From Paraphoma chrysanthemicola (Eukaryota; Ascomycota; Dothideomycetes; Pleosporales; Phaeosphaeriaceae), in NCBI GenBank assembly GCA_020744225.1, contig JAGMWG010000001.1:3348001-3412000 (forward strand): a DNA stretch of 64,000 nucleotides. Direction: 5' to 3'. Below the pieces are notes generated by a model, which was not told the origin of the DNA, searched no databases, and worked only from the letters and a program-made list of their open reading frames with translations. A program made the translations under genes and the position numbers. Positions 23,728 to 35,032 of this stretch are shown piece by piece; positions within the stretch are counted from its first letter, which is position 1; the number at the start of each line of letters is the position of its first letter.

Positions 23728-24237
23728 GCTTCGTCAAGGTGAAATCATTCCATGGTGCCGGCGAATCTGCGAACGCGCAAGCCACCGGAACTACATGCGG
23801 CGCACGTGACCCAGGGCCTGGCTAGCCTGGACGCCATCGCTCACTTTTCAATCGTCAGTGTCAGTGTCCGCGGTCTGTGCCTCTCTCGACCTGTCGTCTT
23901 TATCCCCACCGCGTGTCCCAACTTCTGCTGCACCACTACTGTCTGACTGCACCATCGCTCTTGCCACCCTCGCTGTACACTGCACCCCGCATCCATCGTG
24001 TACCTGACTGCAGTACTGGCGAGTGGACCACCATCCGCTTCTAATCACCACCAGCCTGCATCTAGCACTCCAGCCCCACTTTCATCAGCGTCCACAGCTT
24101 CCACAGCCTCCACGCGCCTCATCAGCGCGCTCGTCTAGTCGCGGCGAGTCCTCTGTCCATGTCTGAGTTGATCTTTCCCTGAATAGCCCTTCTTATCTGT
24201 GTCGCGGCCTCGCAGCCTGGCTTCGCGCTCCGCCTAC
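23728..24237. promoter_or_regulatory. divergent ICT1-like/NAB3 promoter
   Basis: 510 bp between the two start codons, pyrimidine-rich toward NAB3, with a short upstream ORF starting at an ATG near 24158 and ending at the TGA near 24179. The leader of NAB3 therefore may carry a uORF. Confidence 0.45.
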
Positions 24238-26859
24238 ATGCACCCCAGTCCCAGCCCGCCTCAGCAAGCAGAGCACATCCGCCACCAGCAATTAACCCCA
24301 GAGTCGCCGCGCCCGCAGAACGTCCCGTCGCCCTCCAACATCCCCATCCTCGAGCTGCAGATGGACCCCAATTTCCATGAGTCGCAGCACAACAACAATG
24401 GCGCCGGCACCGCGACCTCGACGCCCGCCTCACATTTCGCATCGCAGTCCCAAACACCAAATCCGCTCCCTCCGATGCCGCACCTCGCCGATCCGACCAT
24501 CGCCGCAAGCTACCACCAGCAGAATGTAGGCGCGCAGGGCGCAGAAGGGCATGCGCCGGGTTACGCTCAGTCAGCGGCTGCATATGGCGGCAGCTCGGGT
24601 ACGCAAGCGCAAGATACCTCACCAATACAGAACTATTCTGCGCAGCAGCACGCGCGCGCTCCTTCCTCCAGTGACGCGACACAGACGCCTGGCCAAGACC
24701 ACCACTCTGCGTACCCCTTCACCTTTGACAATGCGTATGCTGCCCAGCAAGCTCAAGCCCAGTCTGCCCCAGGCGCGCAATATCAGACGGCGGGCAATGC
24801 TGGTATCAGTGTTGACGTACAAGCCTTGTTGGATTCTTTGAACCCTTCTGCACTCAATGCGCCGTCAGGGCACTATGCAGTTCCCCATTTGTCTCCTCAG
24901 TCTGCGCAGGCGCAAGCCAACGCATCCACTGCACCGCTCCCTGCGGCTGCCAGTCTTCCTCCTCGACCGCCTGCGCAAGACCAGCCTGTCACCCACCCCA
25001 ACTACAGCCCGACCGATGATATCAGGTCTTTCCACCCACACAGTCAGCAGACGCCCAACGCTCAGCAGCGTGCTGGAAACGGTCAATTGCAGCCTTTGAA
25101 TGTTCGGTCGCAGAGCTACGGGCAGGGTGTGGCGACGCAGAGTCCGCGCACGCCGGGAAACGCACCGCAGAATCAGGGGGCAATGCGCAGTGAGACACCA
25201 GATGATGAGGATATTCGATGGCCACCCGAGGTCAACAAGAAGTACGAGGACTTTCTGGACCAGGAGAGGAAGTTCGTAACAGAGGGTCAATGGGACCAGT
25301 TTCCGATGGGCTCACGTCTCTTCATTGGTAAGCCAGGCGCGACATTGTTCAGGATCACTCTGACAAGACCCAGGCAATCTTCCGACCGAGAAAGTGACGA
25401 AGCGCGACATTTTCCACCGCTTCTACCGACACGGCAGGCTTGCACAGATATCGATCAAGCAGGCATATGGGTTTGTTCAGTTCTTAGATTCAGAGTCTTG
25501 TCGACGAGCACTAGACGCCGAGCAGGGGCAGGCGGTGCGTGGTAGGAAGATGCGTAAGTGAAGGATAGCCTGCAATCTGGCACATGCTTACTTGGTTGGC
25601 AGACCTTGAAGTATCGAAACCGCAAAAGAATTCGCGAAAGGCAGATGCGGCGAACGCTGCCGCCCGACGACGCTCACGCTCACCGGATTACACCAGGGGT
25701 GGCAATGCGCCTGCCGCTAGGTATAGCGGTGCGGGCCCCATGTCGCCGAGGGACAGAGACCGACGCTTTCGCGAGCGTGAAGAGTACCGTCCCATGCGCT
25801 CCCCGTCACCGCGTGGTGTTCCACGGGGCATGAGGTCAAGAGATCGGAGTCGCGACAGGTTCGATAACCGCTATCGTAGTAGATCGCGAACACCACCTCG
25901 CAGACGCCGCAGCCCTTCCCCACGACAAGACTATACGGAAGACGACCTCGACCTACGCCGAAGACTACCGCATGAAGTACCAGATATTCAGATACTTGTC
26001 CTCAACGAGAACATATCTCGGTGAGTAACATCCCGGAAGCAGTCAGATGTGGACCTCTGCTAACTGGGAATACAGTGACTTCATACGGTACGCCGAAGAT
26101 ATCTTCCGGCAGCAAGGACTTCGAAGCAATGTACTCATCATGAGCGGTCGCTTCCCTGAGCCAGCTGTAGTTCGCAGACAAATCATCGAAGGTGTTTTGG
26201 CTATAGTGCGCATGGACTCTTCTGGTTACTTGAAGGGCAAGGTCAGCGTCCAGATCTTCGACCGACGCGGCGGGGCCAATAATGTCCAATTCAATGGTTC
26301 GTCGAGTGCCTCCACGAATGAGCCCGCGCTAACCTGAACAGAATACGCCGATCTCGATCCCACGACTGCTTCGCTGCTCGTCAACAAAGCCAAACAAACC
26401 CAGTCACAGCCTGTTCAGCCTGTTCAGCCGCCCGCTCCACCATTCGGTTTCAACCATAACATGCCCCAGTTCAACCAACCAGCATCGAACCCATATCCTC
26501 CCGCACCCGCCAGTCAGCCAAACATCTCGAACATGATAACCTCGCTCGATGCTTCTAGCCTATCCCAATTGCTTGGGGCTATGTCTAGTAACAATGCTCC
26601 TCAAAACCCACAGCCCGCTCCCACCTTCAACGCCGACCTTGCACGCCTCCTAGCACAGGTTTCCAGCCCTGCCCAGACCCCAGGCTACGGGGCCCCTGCC
26701 CAACCTCAAATGCCTCAACTGAGCCAATTCCCTGGTCTTGCCTCGCTGCTTGCGAACCAGGCGCAGTCTACCGCACCGCCGATCCAAGCCACCCCTCAAG
26801 CTGGCAGTGCTCCTGACATGAACGAGATCATGGCCCAACTAGCCCAGTACCAGCGATAG
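24238..26859 (+). CDS. NAB3: Nab3-type RNA-binding protein, five exons
   Basis: Nuclear RNA-binding protein that in yeast works with Nrd1 and Sen1 in termination and decay of non-coding transcripts. Exons 24238-25327, 25374-25553, 25603-26020, 26076-26296 and 26342-26859 sum to 2427 nt, 808 residues. Introns are 45-55 bp with good donors. A GTG-initiated extension exists, but the first ATG at 24238 is preferred. The first 330 residues are Gln/Pro/Ala-rich. An acidic link (ETPDDEDIRWPPEVNKKYED) leads to an RRM rebuilt across two introns: SRLFIGNLPTEKVTKRDIF, QISIKQAYGFVQF, then LEVSKPQ. An Arg/Ser-rich stretch with many RDR/SRSRTPPRRR units follows, then a second folded domain (IQILVLNENIS, FIRYAEDIFRQQGLRSNVL, VQIFDRRG) resembling the C-terminal part of filamentous Nab3, and a Gln/Pro-rich tail. 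Low-complexity ends recall the aggregation-prone tail of yeast Nab3. Confidence 0.87.
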
Positions 26860-28769
26860 ACGTATCGTCTTTCACTGAGCTGACACAGTGATAGTAACTC
26901 CTGTCAATACTTCTAGTAAACTTATTGAGCACGTCACTTTTGGTGGCGAGCTCTTCAACGCGTACATTACACCTATTCAAAATGTCCCAGCCGTAGTTTT
27001 GTTCCCGGTTCGCTCTAGATCATTGCGTATTGGCGAGGTCCAAACGACATCACGCATAGCACAGGTTCAACAGGCCTCTACTCGACTTCAAGCTGCCATT
27101 GGTACACCCACACTCGCGAGAGGCCAGCCACAGTGTTTTGATACAAAGATACACGATCCCCAACAAACGGCCATACCTCCAATACTGGACAGTCGATCTA
27201 CCTCGTCACCGCTTCTGAGGGACTCGGGGATCCCTACACAGAATATCGGCCCTGTAAATCACGATCCCGCCAATCCATTCTGCCCTCCGCCTATAGGCCG
27301 GGATCCCAAAATAGCGTCATTGCGAAGCTCCTTGTTTCTTCCTGCCCCAGCCATCTTTGAACGATACATGAACTCTTCCGTGCCTGATGCCTCGAGGCAG
27401 GGTTCGGAAATGCCTCCTGCCGGATTCCAAGACACGAGCTATGTGTTCCCATCCGAACATCTCAACTCGACCGGCATTACACAACCTTTGCGTTTGCATG
27501 ACCCTCTTGATATTCAATCTGGCGCTCCGGCAGACACCCGTCGAGACAGCAAACGTTCAAACGCATCGGACAAACCCAATCCCAACCAGGTGGAATGAAT
27601 CTCGACCACCTCCACCCGTTATTCTCAGCGCCCTTTGCTCCCGCCATTCGAACCGTCCTGCTTGACGATGCAACCGCGATGCACATTCGACTCCCTTTTT
27701 CTCCCAGCAGGGCGTTTTGTTTTCTCGTTTTTTTTTTTGCACGCAATAGACGGGCGGGGGATACTGCATGTGCTACTGGCGTCAAACTGCTTACCTCTTC
27801 GCCCCTCACTGTACCTTTTTTCCTCGCAGGGTATTAGCGTTTGAGCGATTTTTGGTTCATCCGGCGGGCGGCATTTTGCGTGTATTGTCTAAATGTTTCA
27901 TTGCCCCGAGCGAGAAGGGCGATTGTGTATCGAATAGACCACATTCAGTAGGGTGGAAGAGAATGATAAATAACATTACAAGTACGTTTTACATGAACTG
28001 CTACTTTGTGTTTAACAGGTTTTATCATTGTTCGGGTATTCTTTTGACGTTGAATTTAAGATCTTTGCATCCGCCAGGATTGCGGATCGACGTTGTGGAC
28101 CCGCGGTGCCGGAGCCGGTTGGCGAGTGGAGATGGGGACCGTGGTCTTGGGTCTGGGGACTTCCAGAAACGAGAGTGTTGTGGTGTACTGGGTTGAGTAC
28201 GTGGGTTCCCATATGGGGAAAGAGGGAACCTGATGTGCTAAGTGAGGTGATTGGGTGGTGCTTTGGAATGGTTGCGGCTGGTGTGGTAGCTGCATTTAGT
28301 TACTAGCAGGGTGCTTGTGGACTGAGACGGTTGGAAACGGTTCTGTTTAGATCGGTTTGTTACAATTTCAGTTCGCATTTTTTTGTGTGAGTTCGTGGCT
28401 CGAATAGAGTGTGGATGGTGCTTGTTGCAAGAAGTTGCCCGAAAGAGAGTATTATTGGGTTGTAGCAGGAACATTCTATTTCACGAAGATGTCTGTGCTA
28501 AACCATATTTGCAGATAAATGAGCAATTATTTTGCAATCTGCCCTCGTCAAAGTAATAGTGTGACATCGTATGAACTATGTAATTGGGGACCTCGATTAG
28601 GCCTAGCCTCAACGCGAGGTGTGATGACATCGTGAGCCGCGGCGAACAGGGATCTTTGGCTTTTTCGACATCGCCGGCGTAAACGTCACCAGTTGCACTA
28701 CATTCCCACACACTTCGCACCTCTCTCATGCCGCCTTCAAAAACTCGATAACATTCAAAGTCTCTGAAA
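26860..28769. other. intergenic, with a long ATG-less open frame
   Basis: A plus-strand frame of 236 codons (26879-27598) begins without an ATG for 160 codons and starts just 20 bp after the NAB3 stop. It is Ser/Pro/Ile-rich with no domain. It may be 3'-UTR, an alternative NAB3 end or a decayed gene. A run of about 13 T residues lies near 27727. The rest (to 28769) is without gene, its right end being the promoter of the LETM1-domain gene. Confidence 0.3.
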
Positions 28770-29993
28770 ATGAAACCTCGGCCTACGATATCGACGCTCG
28801 CGTTCGCAGTGCGCCCGAGAACCGGGACACACCTGCAATGCCGTCGCAACGTTCATGTTCGAGCCATTGCGCCTGCGCTGAGTTGTCAAATATGGCACGA
28901 TAAGTCGCGGAGAACAATACAATCAATTGGTGGTGCGAAGAGCTGGGAAGCTTATACGACGCGCCATGCTTCGACAGCTGCAGCAGTCGCACCCAAGTCG
29001 TCTTATGGCAGAGAACCTCCTCCATCCGTGAAAGGAAGCAAGACCACCATACCCGCAAAAACCACACCATCCAAATCCAAAACACCTGCCAATCTCTCGT
29101 CGACACCCTCGCCCTCCACAACCGCCGTCTCCACCCCCACCAAAAACGCACATGTCCCTATCCTCAAAGCCAAAGAGAGACTCAACCCCCCGCCATTCAC
29201 CTACGCCCCCGACCTCACCGTCCCCGCTCGCCGCGCCGACCAAGGCTTCCTATCGTACATTTGGAAAGCCGGCCGGTCGTACCTCTCCTTCTACAAATCC
29301 GGCGTCAGCAACGTTCGCCAAACGTCCAAACTCGCACGCGAACTGCGCGATCGCGCCACCAAGGCCGGCAAAGAACAACACGAAGTCCTGAGTCGCGCAG
29401 AATGGCAAGTCGTCTTACGAAGCCGCAAAGACATGTTGCGTCTCCCCGCATTCGGCGCGATATTCCTCGTCTTCGGCGAGTGGACGCCATTGTTGGTCAT
29501 GTACATCACACCCTTGATCCCCGAGGCGTGTCGCATTCCGAGCCAGGTGCAAAGGGATCTGGCCAAGACGGAAAAGACACGGCATGAGCGGCAGCGCAGG
29601 GCGGCCGTTGATGCGATGAGGTTGCTTGCGCGGGATAAACCGACAGGAAGTACGAACTTCACGCCGCAAACATATAGCGCTGCTGCGATTGGGAGGGCGG
29701 ATGCGTTGAAAATGCCGCTGTATGATTTGGTTCTTACGTCGGCGCGGTTCAATTGCCATTCGAAGCTCTGGGATTGGGCGTTTGTTACGCCGCCGAAGTT
29801 TCTCTTGCAGAGAAATGTGCGCAAGAAGTTTACGTATTTGGCGAAAGATGATGCGGCGATTGAGAGGGATGGCGGGTGTGCTGGATTGGAGAAACGCGAG
29901 GTCGAGAGGGCGTGTATTGAGCGCGGGGTGGATGTTGTGGGGAAGAAGGAAGAGGAGTTGAGGAGGGTGCTTGGGGCGTGGTTTAAGTCTTAG
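28770..29993 (+). CDS. LETM1-domain mitochondrial inner-membrane protein
   Basis: Single-exon gene for 407 residues. The N-terminus is rich in Arg, Thr and Ser without early acidic residues (KPRPTISTLAFAVRPRTG), consistent with mitochondrial import, and a Pro/Ser/Thr-rich linker follows to about residue 130. The LETM1-like region starts at PPFTYAPDL and includes FLSYIWKAGRSYLSFYKSG, RAEWQVVLRSRKDMLRLPAF, one hydrophobic segment (GAIFLVFGEWTPLLVMYITP) and the amphipathic region behind it. A C-terminal basic/acidic part ends at a Trp-rich helix. LETM1 relatives take part in mitochondrial K+/H+ exchange and in contacts with mitoribosomes; this shorter branch (about 400 residues, no EF-hand) is less well studied, so ion exchange is inference. 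Confidence 0.82.
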   Translation: MKPRPTISTLAFAVRPRTGTHLQCRRNVHVRAIAPALSCQIWHDKSRRTIQSIGGAKSWEAYTTRHASTAAAVAPKSSYGREPPPSVKGSKTTIPAKTTPSKSKTPANLSSTPSPSTTAVSTPTKNAHVPILKAKERLNPPPFTYAPDLTVPARRADQGFLSYIWKAGRSYLSFYKSGVSNVRQTSKLARELRDRATKAGKEQHEVLSRAEWQVVLRSRKDMLRLPAFGAIFLVFGEWTPLLVMYITPLIPEACRIPSQVQRDLAKTEKTRHERQRRAAVDAMRLLARDKPTGSTNFTPQTYSAAAIGRADALKMPLYDLVLTSARFNCHSKLWDWAFVTPPKFLLQRNVRKKFTYLAKDDAAIERDGGCAGLEKREVERACIERGVDVVGKKEEELRRVLGAWFKS

Positions 29994-30167
29994 AAGAACG
30001 TTTAGATGGAAGGAATGATTTGTGTGTGATGAGAAGTAGAATGGCGAGGACGATTTATGCTGTTTTGTATAGTGTATAGTAGAACTTAGATAGTGGACAT
30101 GATGTCCCAAGATAACGTAAGGCATTTGGTGCTTATAACGATGTGCTTTCATTGATATAAAGAGTGA

Positions 30168-30889
30168 TTACGCCTTCTTTGCATCCAATTGCCCATTCGA
30201 CATGTCGCCGTCTTTGGTAAAGACTTGCCAGATCATGGAACACGCATCACCATCGTCGTCACGCACGACTCCGTGCATAGTAATACTGACCGTATTGTCC
30301 TTGGGCAGGACGAAAGTCATAGCTGAGGCAGTAGCTCCCACGGCAGTAGGCTGCACGATCCTCAAAGTCGTGTCCATGTGATCGGTCGGCAATAAGTTGG
30401 GCACATTCGAGGGCTGCAAAACGCACCCTTGAGCGGCTCCTTCAACTTTAGCATTCCCTGCGGCCGCGTCGTCACTGATGGTGCATTGCTTTTTCTCGGA
30501 GAAGAAGGCTCCTCCGAGGTTTCCGCTAGAGAATTTGAGGACAATGGAGCTCCCCTCCACGTCGGTACCCGCGTTGTTCTTGAAGTCTGCTCGCACGCTT
30601 TGAATGTCGGAGGAGTACGAGAAAGAAGACGGCGTCAGTGACACCTTGACTGGATCGACGTCGGACTTGCTAGCCCTTCTGCCATACACATTGTGCACCT
30701 TGAAGGACCCAACCTAGCATCTTACCCATACACCGCATCACATCCTGAATGGCATCGTATCGGACGGTATGCTGGTAGACTTTGTTGAGATTGAGCGCCA
30801 AGGTTTGCGTTTTGTCATTTTTAGCATTTTCTACCAACTGCGCCTGCACTTTGTCGTAGTCGCCCAGGACCAGCTTTGCAAAAGAGTAC
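30168..30889 (-). pseudogene. 5'-incomplete gene, uncharacterised
   Basis: The C-terminal 176 codons (30168-30698) form a clean frame (DPVKVSLTPSSFSYSSDIQS, VLQPSNVPNLLPTDHMD, DDDGDACSMIWQVFTKDGDM). Upstream, in another frame, 30760-30889 reads like coding too (KLVLGDYDKVQAQLVE, NLNKVYQHTVRYDAIQDVM). A 44-nt intron (donor GTGATG, acceptor CAAG) would join them in phase, but it is short; a frameshift is the alternative. No ATG precedes this upstream part before the stop of the F-box gene at 30950, so the 5' end seems lost or lies elsewhere. The product would contain a beta-rich domain with few cysteines. No family is recognised. Confidence 0.4.
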
Positions 30890-30949
30890 CGATTTCAACA
30901 CTACTAGACGACTGTTCACTTCCTTAAACGTAGAATCTGGCGCGGCTTA

Positions 30950-32662
30950 TTACTCCCACCAGTCCCGGAGGAATGGTCGGGTATACGCATCTGGCTCTGG
31001 CTTACCCATACAGTAGGCGTCGTAGTTAGGGCCCATAACTGTTTGCTCTAACCTACGCTCAACTTCGATACGTTCGCCCTCGTTATCGCTACCGAACGGG
31101 TAGGGGACGTAGACATAAAGCCGCTTGAGTTCTTCCCATCGAACAAGAGGACGAACGACTTCTTGGAAGGCTTGTAGTATCTGAATTTCCTCTTGTGTAG
31201 TAAAGTGCTCCTTTCTCGTAAAATGCTGGTCCTTATTCCCAATCTTGATAGTAAGCACTAGGCTAGACAGTGTCGCGTGTGTGGCAAGGAGCTGCATGCT
31301 TGCTTGCCAGGATGACATCCAGTCTAATTTTCCATCGAAATGGCTTGTATCGCCCACAGGAGGAAGAAGGATCTCGAGTCGACGAATCCGCGCAAGAGCT
31401 TGCGGCAGGAGTCCGGCCAAGAAGGAATACATCCCTTCTAGATTGCCCTTGTCCTCCCAGACTACGTTGGTTCGCCATGTATGAATGCTAAAGACATTTC
31501 GAGAGAAGAAGATATCATTTGCTAGGTCGGCAAATGCTTTCCCTACGCGAGGAATTTGTGTCAAGTACGTAGCGCAAGTAGCGTTGCTACAGCCTGTACG
31601 GAATGCGGCGCATTTGTTTGTGCAAAACTCTGGTAGCGCAACAGCTTCTCCATCAATCATGGTCCTATCGTCATCGCAACTATGAGTTAAGCCATCTCTT
31701 GAAAACTTTCCGTCTACTATGCGTACGTGTGTAGCTTGCACAAGTGGTGTAGCTGCCAGAATCTGTAGCTGCAACTCTCTCGGGAGGTGGAGAAACGGGA
31801 AGGGCTTCTGGAATGCTGGTACGGCTCTAGAGACTAGATGTTGTACGGCGGTGGTAGCTAGGCCTCGTAGCTCTTCACTGCTAGTATGGCTAGCGGATCC
31901 AAGGCAGATTCCAACCTTGCGGAGGGTCGGGAGCTGGAGAAGTGGCTGGACGATTTGTTCTGCAATAGATCTGCTTTTAACGTGGCAGATAACGTATAGT
32001 GCAAGCTGGTCTGGCACTATGTGCTCTGCGAGTCGATGACAGATTTTCTGCCACTGTCCTAATACACGTCGATCTGTCCGAGACGTGTCAGACAGTTGTC
32101 GGTCGTGAGGGGAGTTTCGAATATTAGCATTACAACCATCATAGATAAGGTCAAAAAACGAATTGGCGACATGCGGCAATCGTCGTGGTGTCCTTATGCA
32201 GTGTGGGGCTAGGCAGGTGCAGGGGGTAAGGTGAATAATAAGGCGACGCAGGTTCCGGATAGCGTGCCTGCTTAGACGTTCAAGTACGCGTAGCCCTCCC
32301 GGGTTCCGTTGAGATATTGCGAAGAAGTTCCTCTTATACAGCATATCTTCAGCCTCCTGCGATACAACTTTGCATACCAGAAGCAGGCTTACTGGCAGCG
32401 GAGTGGGTGGGTTTCTCGCCTCATACTCGCGCTGATGCCAAAGGTGGACGTCTACGTGAGGATTTGGCTCATCTGCGCTGTCGCTGCTAGGACACCACCG
32501 GTGTTGAGCCCAACAGTTGAGATCTATAAAACGGTCAGGGCCAAGATTTGCCATAACATATATCCTTTCGCGCAATGGACGAGGGAGAGCGAGGAATAGA
32601 CTAGGAGTGTTGCGACGTAATCCATGAGGCTGAAAGTAGCGTTCAATCATAGCTTGAGGCAT
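30950..32662 (-). CDS. F-box-like protein with two leader motifs
   Basis: Intronless gene for 570 residues starting from the ATG at 32662; the frame is open a further 28 codons upstream but begins with GTG there. The fungal F-box-like leader appears twice: LFLALPRPLRERIYVMANL near residue 25 and FPFLHLPRELQLQILAATPL near residue 320, each followed by a stretch with RRLIIHL or RRLEILLPPV type strands. This suggests an internal duplication of an F-box-like plus ligand-binding unit. Proteins of this group are presumed adaptors for Skp1-based ubiquitin ligases or relics of such, with unknown substrates; they are highly expanded in dothideomycetes. It has somewhat AT-rich surroundings and lies immediately downstream of the incomplete gene on the same strand. 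Confidence 0.72.
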   Translation of the reverse strand: MPQAMIERYFQPHGLRRNTPSLFLALPRPLRERIYVMANLGPDRFIDLNCWAQHRWCPSSDSADEPNPHVDVHLWHQREYEARNPPTPLPVSLLLVCKVVSQEAEDMLYKRNFFAISQRNPGGLRVLERLSRHAIRNLRRLIIHLTPCTCLAPHCIRTPRRLPHVANSFFDLIYDGCNANIRNSPHDRQLSDTSRTDRRVLGQWQKICHRLAEHIVPDQLALYVICHVKSRSIAEQIVQPLLQLPTLRKVGICLGSASHTSSEELRGLATTAVQHLVSRAVPAFQKPFPFLHLPRELQLQILAATPLVQATHVRIVDGKFSRDGLTHSCDDDRTMIDGEAVALPEFCTNKCAAFRTGCSNATCATYLTQIPRVGKAFADLANDIFFSRNVFSIHTWRTNVVWEDKGNLEGMYSFLAGLLPQALARIRRLEILLPPVGDTSHFDGKLDWMSSWQASMQLLATHATLSSLVLTIKIGNKDQHFTRKEHFTTQEEIQILQAFQEVVRPLVRWEELKRLYVYVPYPFGSDNEGERIEVERRLEQTVMGPNYDAYCMGKPEPDAYTRPFLRDWWE

Positions 32663-33585
32663 GGTTTTCTCGTAGGAATTAATATGATAAGAAGAAATAC
32701 GTTCTGTGGAGCTAATGCTGAGGATAGAAAAGAGAAAGTTGGTCACATCTACGGTAATGTGCAGTCTGGCGAACTAGGTTAAAAAGCTTGGGGGCCTCGC
32801 TTACTAATACATATCATTGAGCTGGCGTTAATGCTCAGAGTAAGCTTCCTGCTTAACGCATAATCGTAGCTGCAGAACAGGAACAATCTGTTTACGTCCT
32901 TAGTACTCTATATTAAGACACGAGGAGTGAACGTTGCTGTTCCTAGTTACGTGTTTCTATCAAGTGTAGACAGTCACATGTTAGCAAACAAACGCGAGAT
33001 CAGGTACTTAAAGTTACGTGACAACATTTGGCGATGCATCATCTTGTATCCCAAAAGAATCGAATCAAAAGTGTAAATCAAGCATCTCTTTTGACGCGGC
33101 AGTCTGAAATCGCTTAACCTTGTTATGCACTGCATTGAATTATAGCGTGACGTAGAATTCACGACTGAGTATGAGATTTGAAGTGCAGATGATCATGAAG
33201 ATAGATGGACGTGTAAGGTGCTATGTTGACATTGTATGTTTGGAGATGTCTCTGGCTGCGTGAGCACATTCGAGTTAATGCATGGTTGCCTACAACGCTT
33301 TCATGAATCGTCTCTCGTGAAACAGGGTATTTCAATTCAGTTTAAAGTCATCGCCTATCTTCATTGTTGGTGTTTAGTGTCCAAGCTCGTTTTCATACTT
33401 ACTGTTGATCAAAACGAATTGAGAGGGCTGCGAAGGATGCAAGATCAGCCACGAAGCGGGGCGAACAACCAACCGCAACACCATCCGTGATTCCCTGGCA
33501 TCCCACCACGCGCTTCACTCAACCTACATACCGAATTAAGCAGCACATCTAACACCTTGATACTGGGCTCAAGTTGCATTCCATC
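32663..33585. other. AT-rich intergenic
   Basis: Noticeably AT-rich with only short frames; no gene recognised. The right end is the promoter of the next F-box gene. Such AT-rich stretches in fungi can be remains of mutated repeats, but no element ends are seen. Confidence 0.4.
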
Positions 33586-34872
33586 ATGAATGATCTCCCA
33601 ATCGAACTACTCCAACACATCGTATCCTATCTCCTCCCCAACCAAAACCAGACATCACCACAACCACAGAAACGGAAGGGCTATCCTACCCATACCGTCC
33701 CAGCCATTCTCATCGTCCGCCTCGTCTCCCAGGCTCTCGCAGCAGCCGCATCTCGGCCCTTCGTCACCATCATCCAATCACGCACATGGACCCTGAATAC
33801 ATCCAGCCTCACGCGTCTCGCCAACCTGCTTCTCAACGTGCATGTCGCGAAACACTTTTCGCGACTCGTCCTGAACACGTACCTTTTTGCGCTGGACAGG
33901 GACTACACACTTGAAACACGCGACTCTTTGGACCGTGCTGTCGCCGCGCGGAAAGCGTATCTCGCTGGCGATAAAGTGGTAAAGCAGTTGAGTAAGGTAT
34001 TTGTCCGCGCCAGGGCTTTGCGCGAAATAATCATTCTTCCGACGATGTTCGAGCAGCGGGGAAAGGATGGTGAGGTTTATCCTCCTCCAAAACTAGAGGC
34101 CGATGATGGCATCCAGGCACGTATTCCGAATCCATTGGTCCCTGTACGCAACGCTCTCTGCGCGACACGCGTGAACCAGCGTCTGAGCGCCGTGTGGATA
34201 TCCAATCCGGAACCTGACAGCACGGGGGACATGAATATGGACATATCGTGCGGCGTCCCGAGCAATCTTGTGTGTTTAAACGTCACGCGGCTGAGCCTGG
34301 ATGCGGTATATGTAATTCGGTCACGGGTGCCTTTAATGCTCGAGTGTGCTAAGTTGAGGGTTTTGGAATTATTACATGTAGAAAGACTTACGGCACGGGA
34401 TCTTGAGTTTCAGGCTGATCATGGCCCCGGAATAGAGGATGCGAGCGACGAGGCTTGGTTAGCCTTGAGTGCAAAATATCAACGACAAAGGGTGCGTGCC
34501 ATGCTGGAAAGTGTCACGTGTATTCGCTTTGTTGCTTGTGCGGAATATAGGGGCGATACGACTACTCAGGCAAGTGTAGTCTCGGCTGCGATACTTGAAG
34601 GCTTGGTAGGATATCTGGCGCGGCATGTTTCTAGCCTTGAAGTATTGGAAATACGGAATATGGTGGTCGAGGGCAAAATGGGCAATCTCGATGTGAATCT
34701 AAATGGTTTAGTAGAGGAAAAGGAGCTCAGCATCGGGACGATGAGACTACTGAACACTCAATGGGAGAGTGTGCTACGCGCGTGGGCATCACCATGGCAA
34801 TCGGGGGAGGAGCATGAAGGTGTAGTTGCGCTAGCGTTATTGCGGTGTACGGTGAGCGAAATCCTCGACTGA
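33586..34872 (+). CDS. F-box protein
   Basis: Intronless gene of 428 residues. The open frame reaches back to a TTG at 33574, but the ATG at 33586 gives a protein that begins at once with the F-box (NDLPIELLQHIVSYLLPNQ, later LIVRLVSQALAAAASRPF). The rest is a helical and beta-strand region without clear leucine-rich repeats (NVTRLSLDAVYVIRSRVPLM, LRVLELLHVERLTARDLEF, VSSLEVLEIRNMVVEGKMG) but with LRR-like spacing. It probably recruits an unknown substrate to an SCF ubiquitin ligase. It faces the neighbouring F-box gene on the minus strand, tail to tail, 160 bp apart, and shares its general layout, so both may derive from one duplication. Confidence 0.72.
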   Translation: MNDLPIELLQHIVSYLLPNQNQTSPQPQKRKGYPTHTVPAILIVRLVSQALAAAASRPFVTIIQSRTWTLNTSSLTRLANLLLNVHVAKHFSRLVLNTYLFALDRDYTLETRDSLDRAVAARKAYLAGDKVVKQLSKVFVRARALREIIILPTMFEQRGKDGEVYPPPKLEADDGIQARIPNPLVPVRNALCATRVNQRLSAVWISNPEPDSTGDMNMDISCGVPSNLVCLNVTRLSLDAVYVIRSRVPLMLECAKLRVLELLHVERLTARDLEFQADHGPGIEDASDEAWLALSAKYQRQRVRAMLESVTCIRFVACAEYRGDTTTQASVVSAAILEGLVGYLARHVSSLEVLEIRNMVVEGKMGNLDVNLNGLVEEKELSIGTMRLLNTQWESVLRAWASPWQSGEEHEGVVALALLRCTVSEILD

Positions 34873-35032
34873 AGTATATGATTCCATCGAAGCGGCCTGG
34901 CCACATACAACAGCTTTCTGGAAGGTGCTTGAGAAGAGCTCTAGTGTTGACATTCGTGGGTCTTCTGGTATGTGCCATTATTTCCAAGCACTTTAAGCCT
35001 CTTGCCGACCATACTTTAGATGCTTCACAATG

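Noticed and set aside
26408..26431. Short CCTGTTCAG direct repeat
   Set aside because: It is part of the Gln/Pro-rich coding sequence of NAB3, not an independent element.
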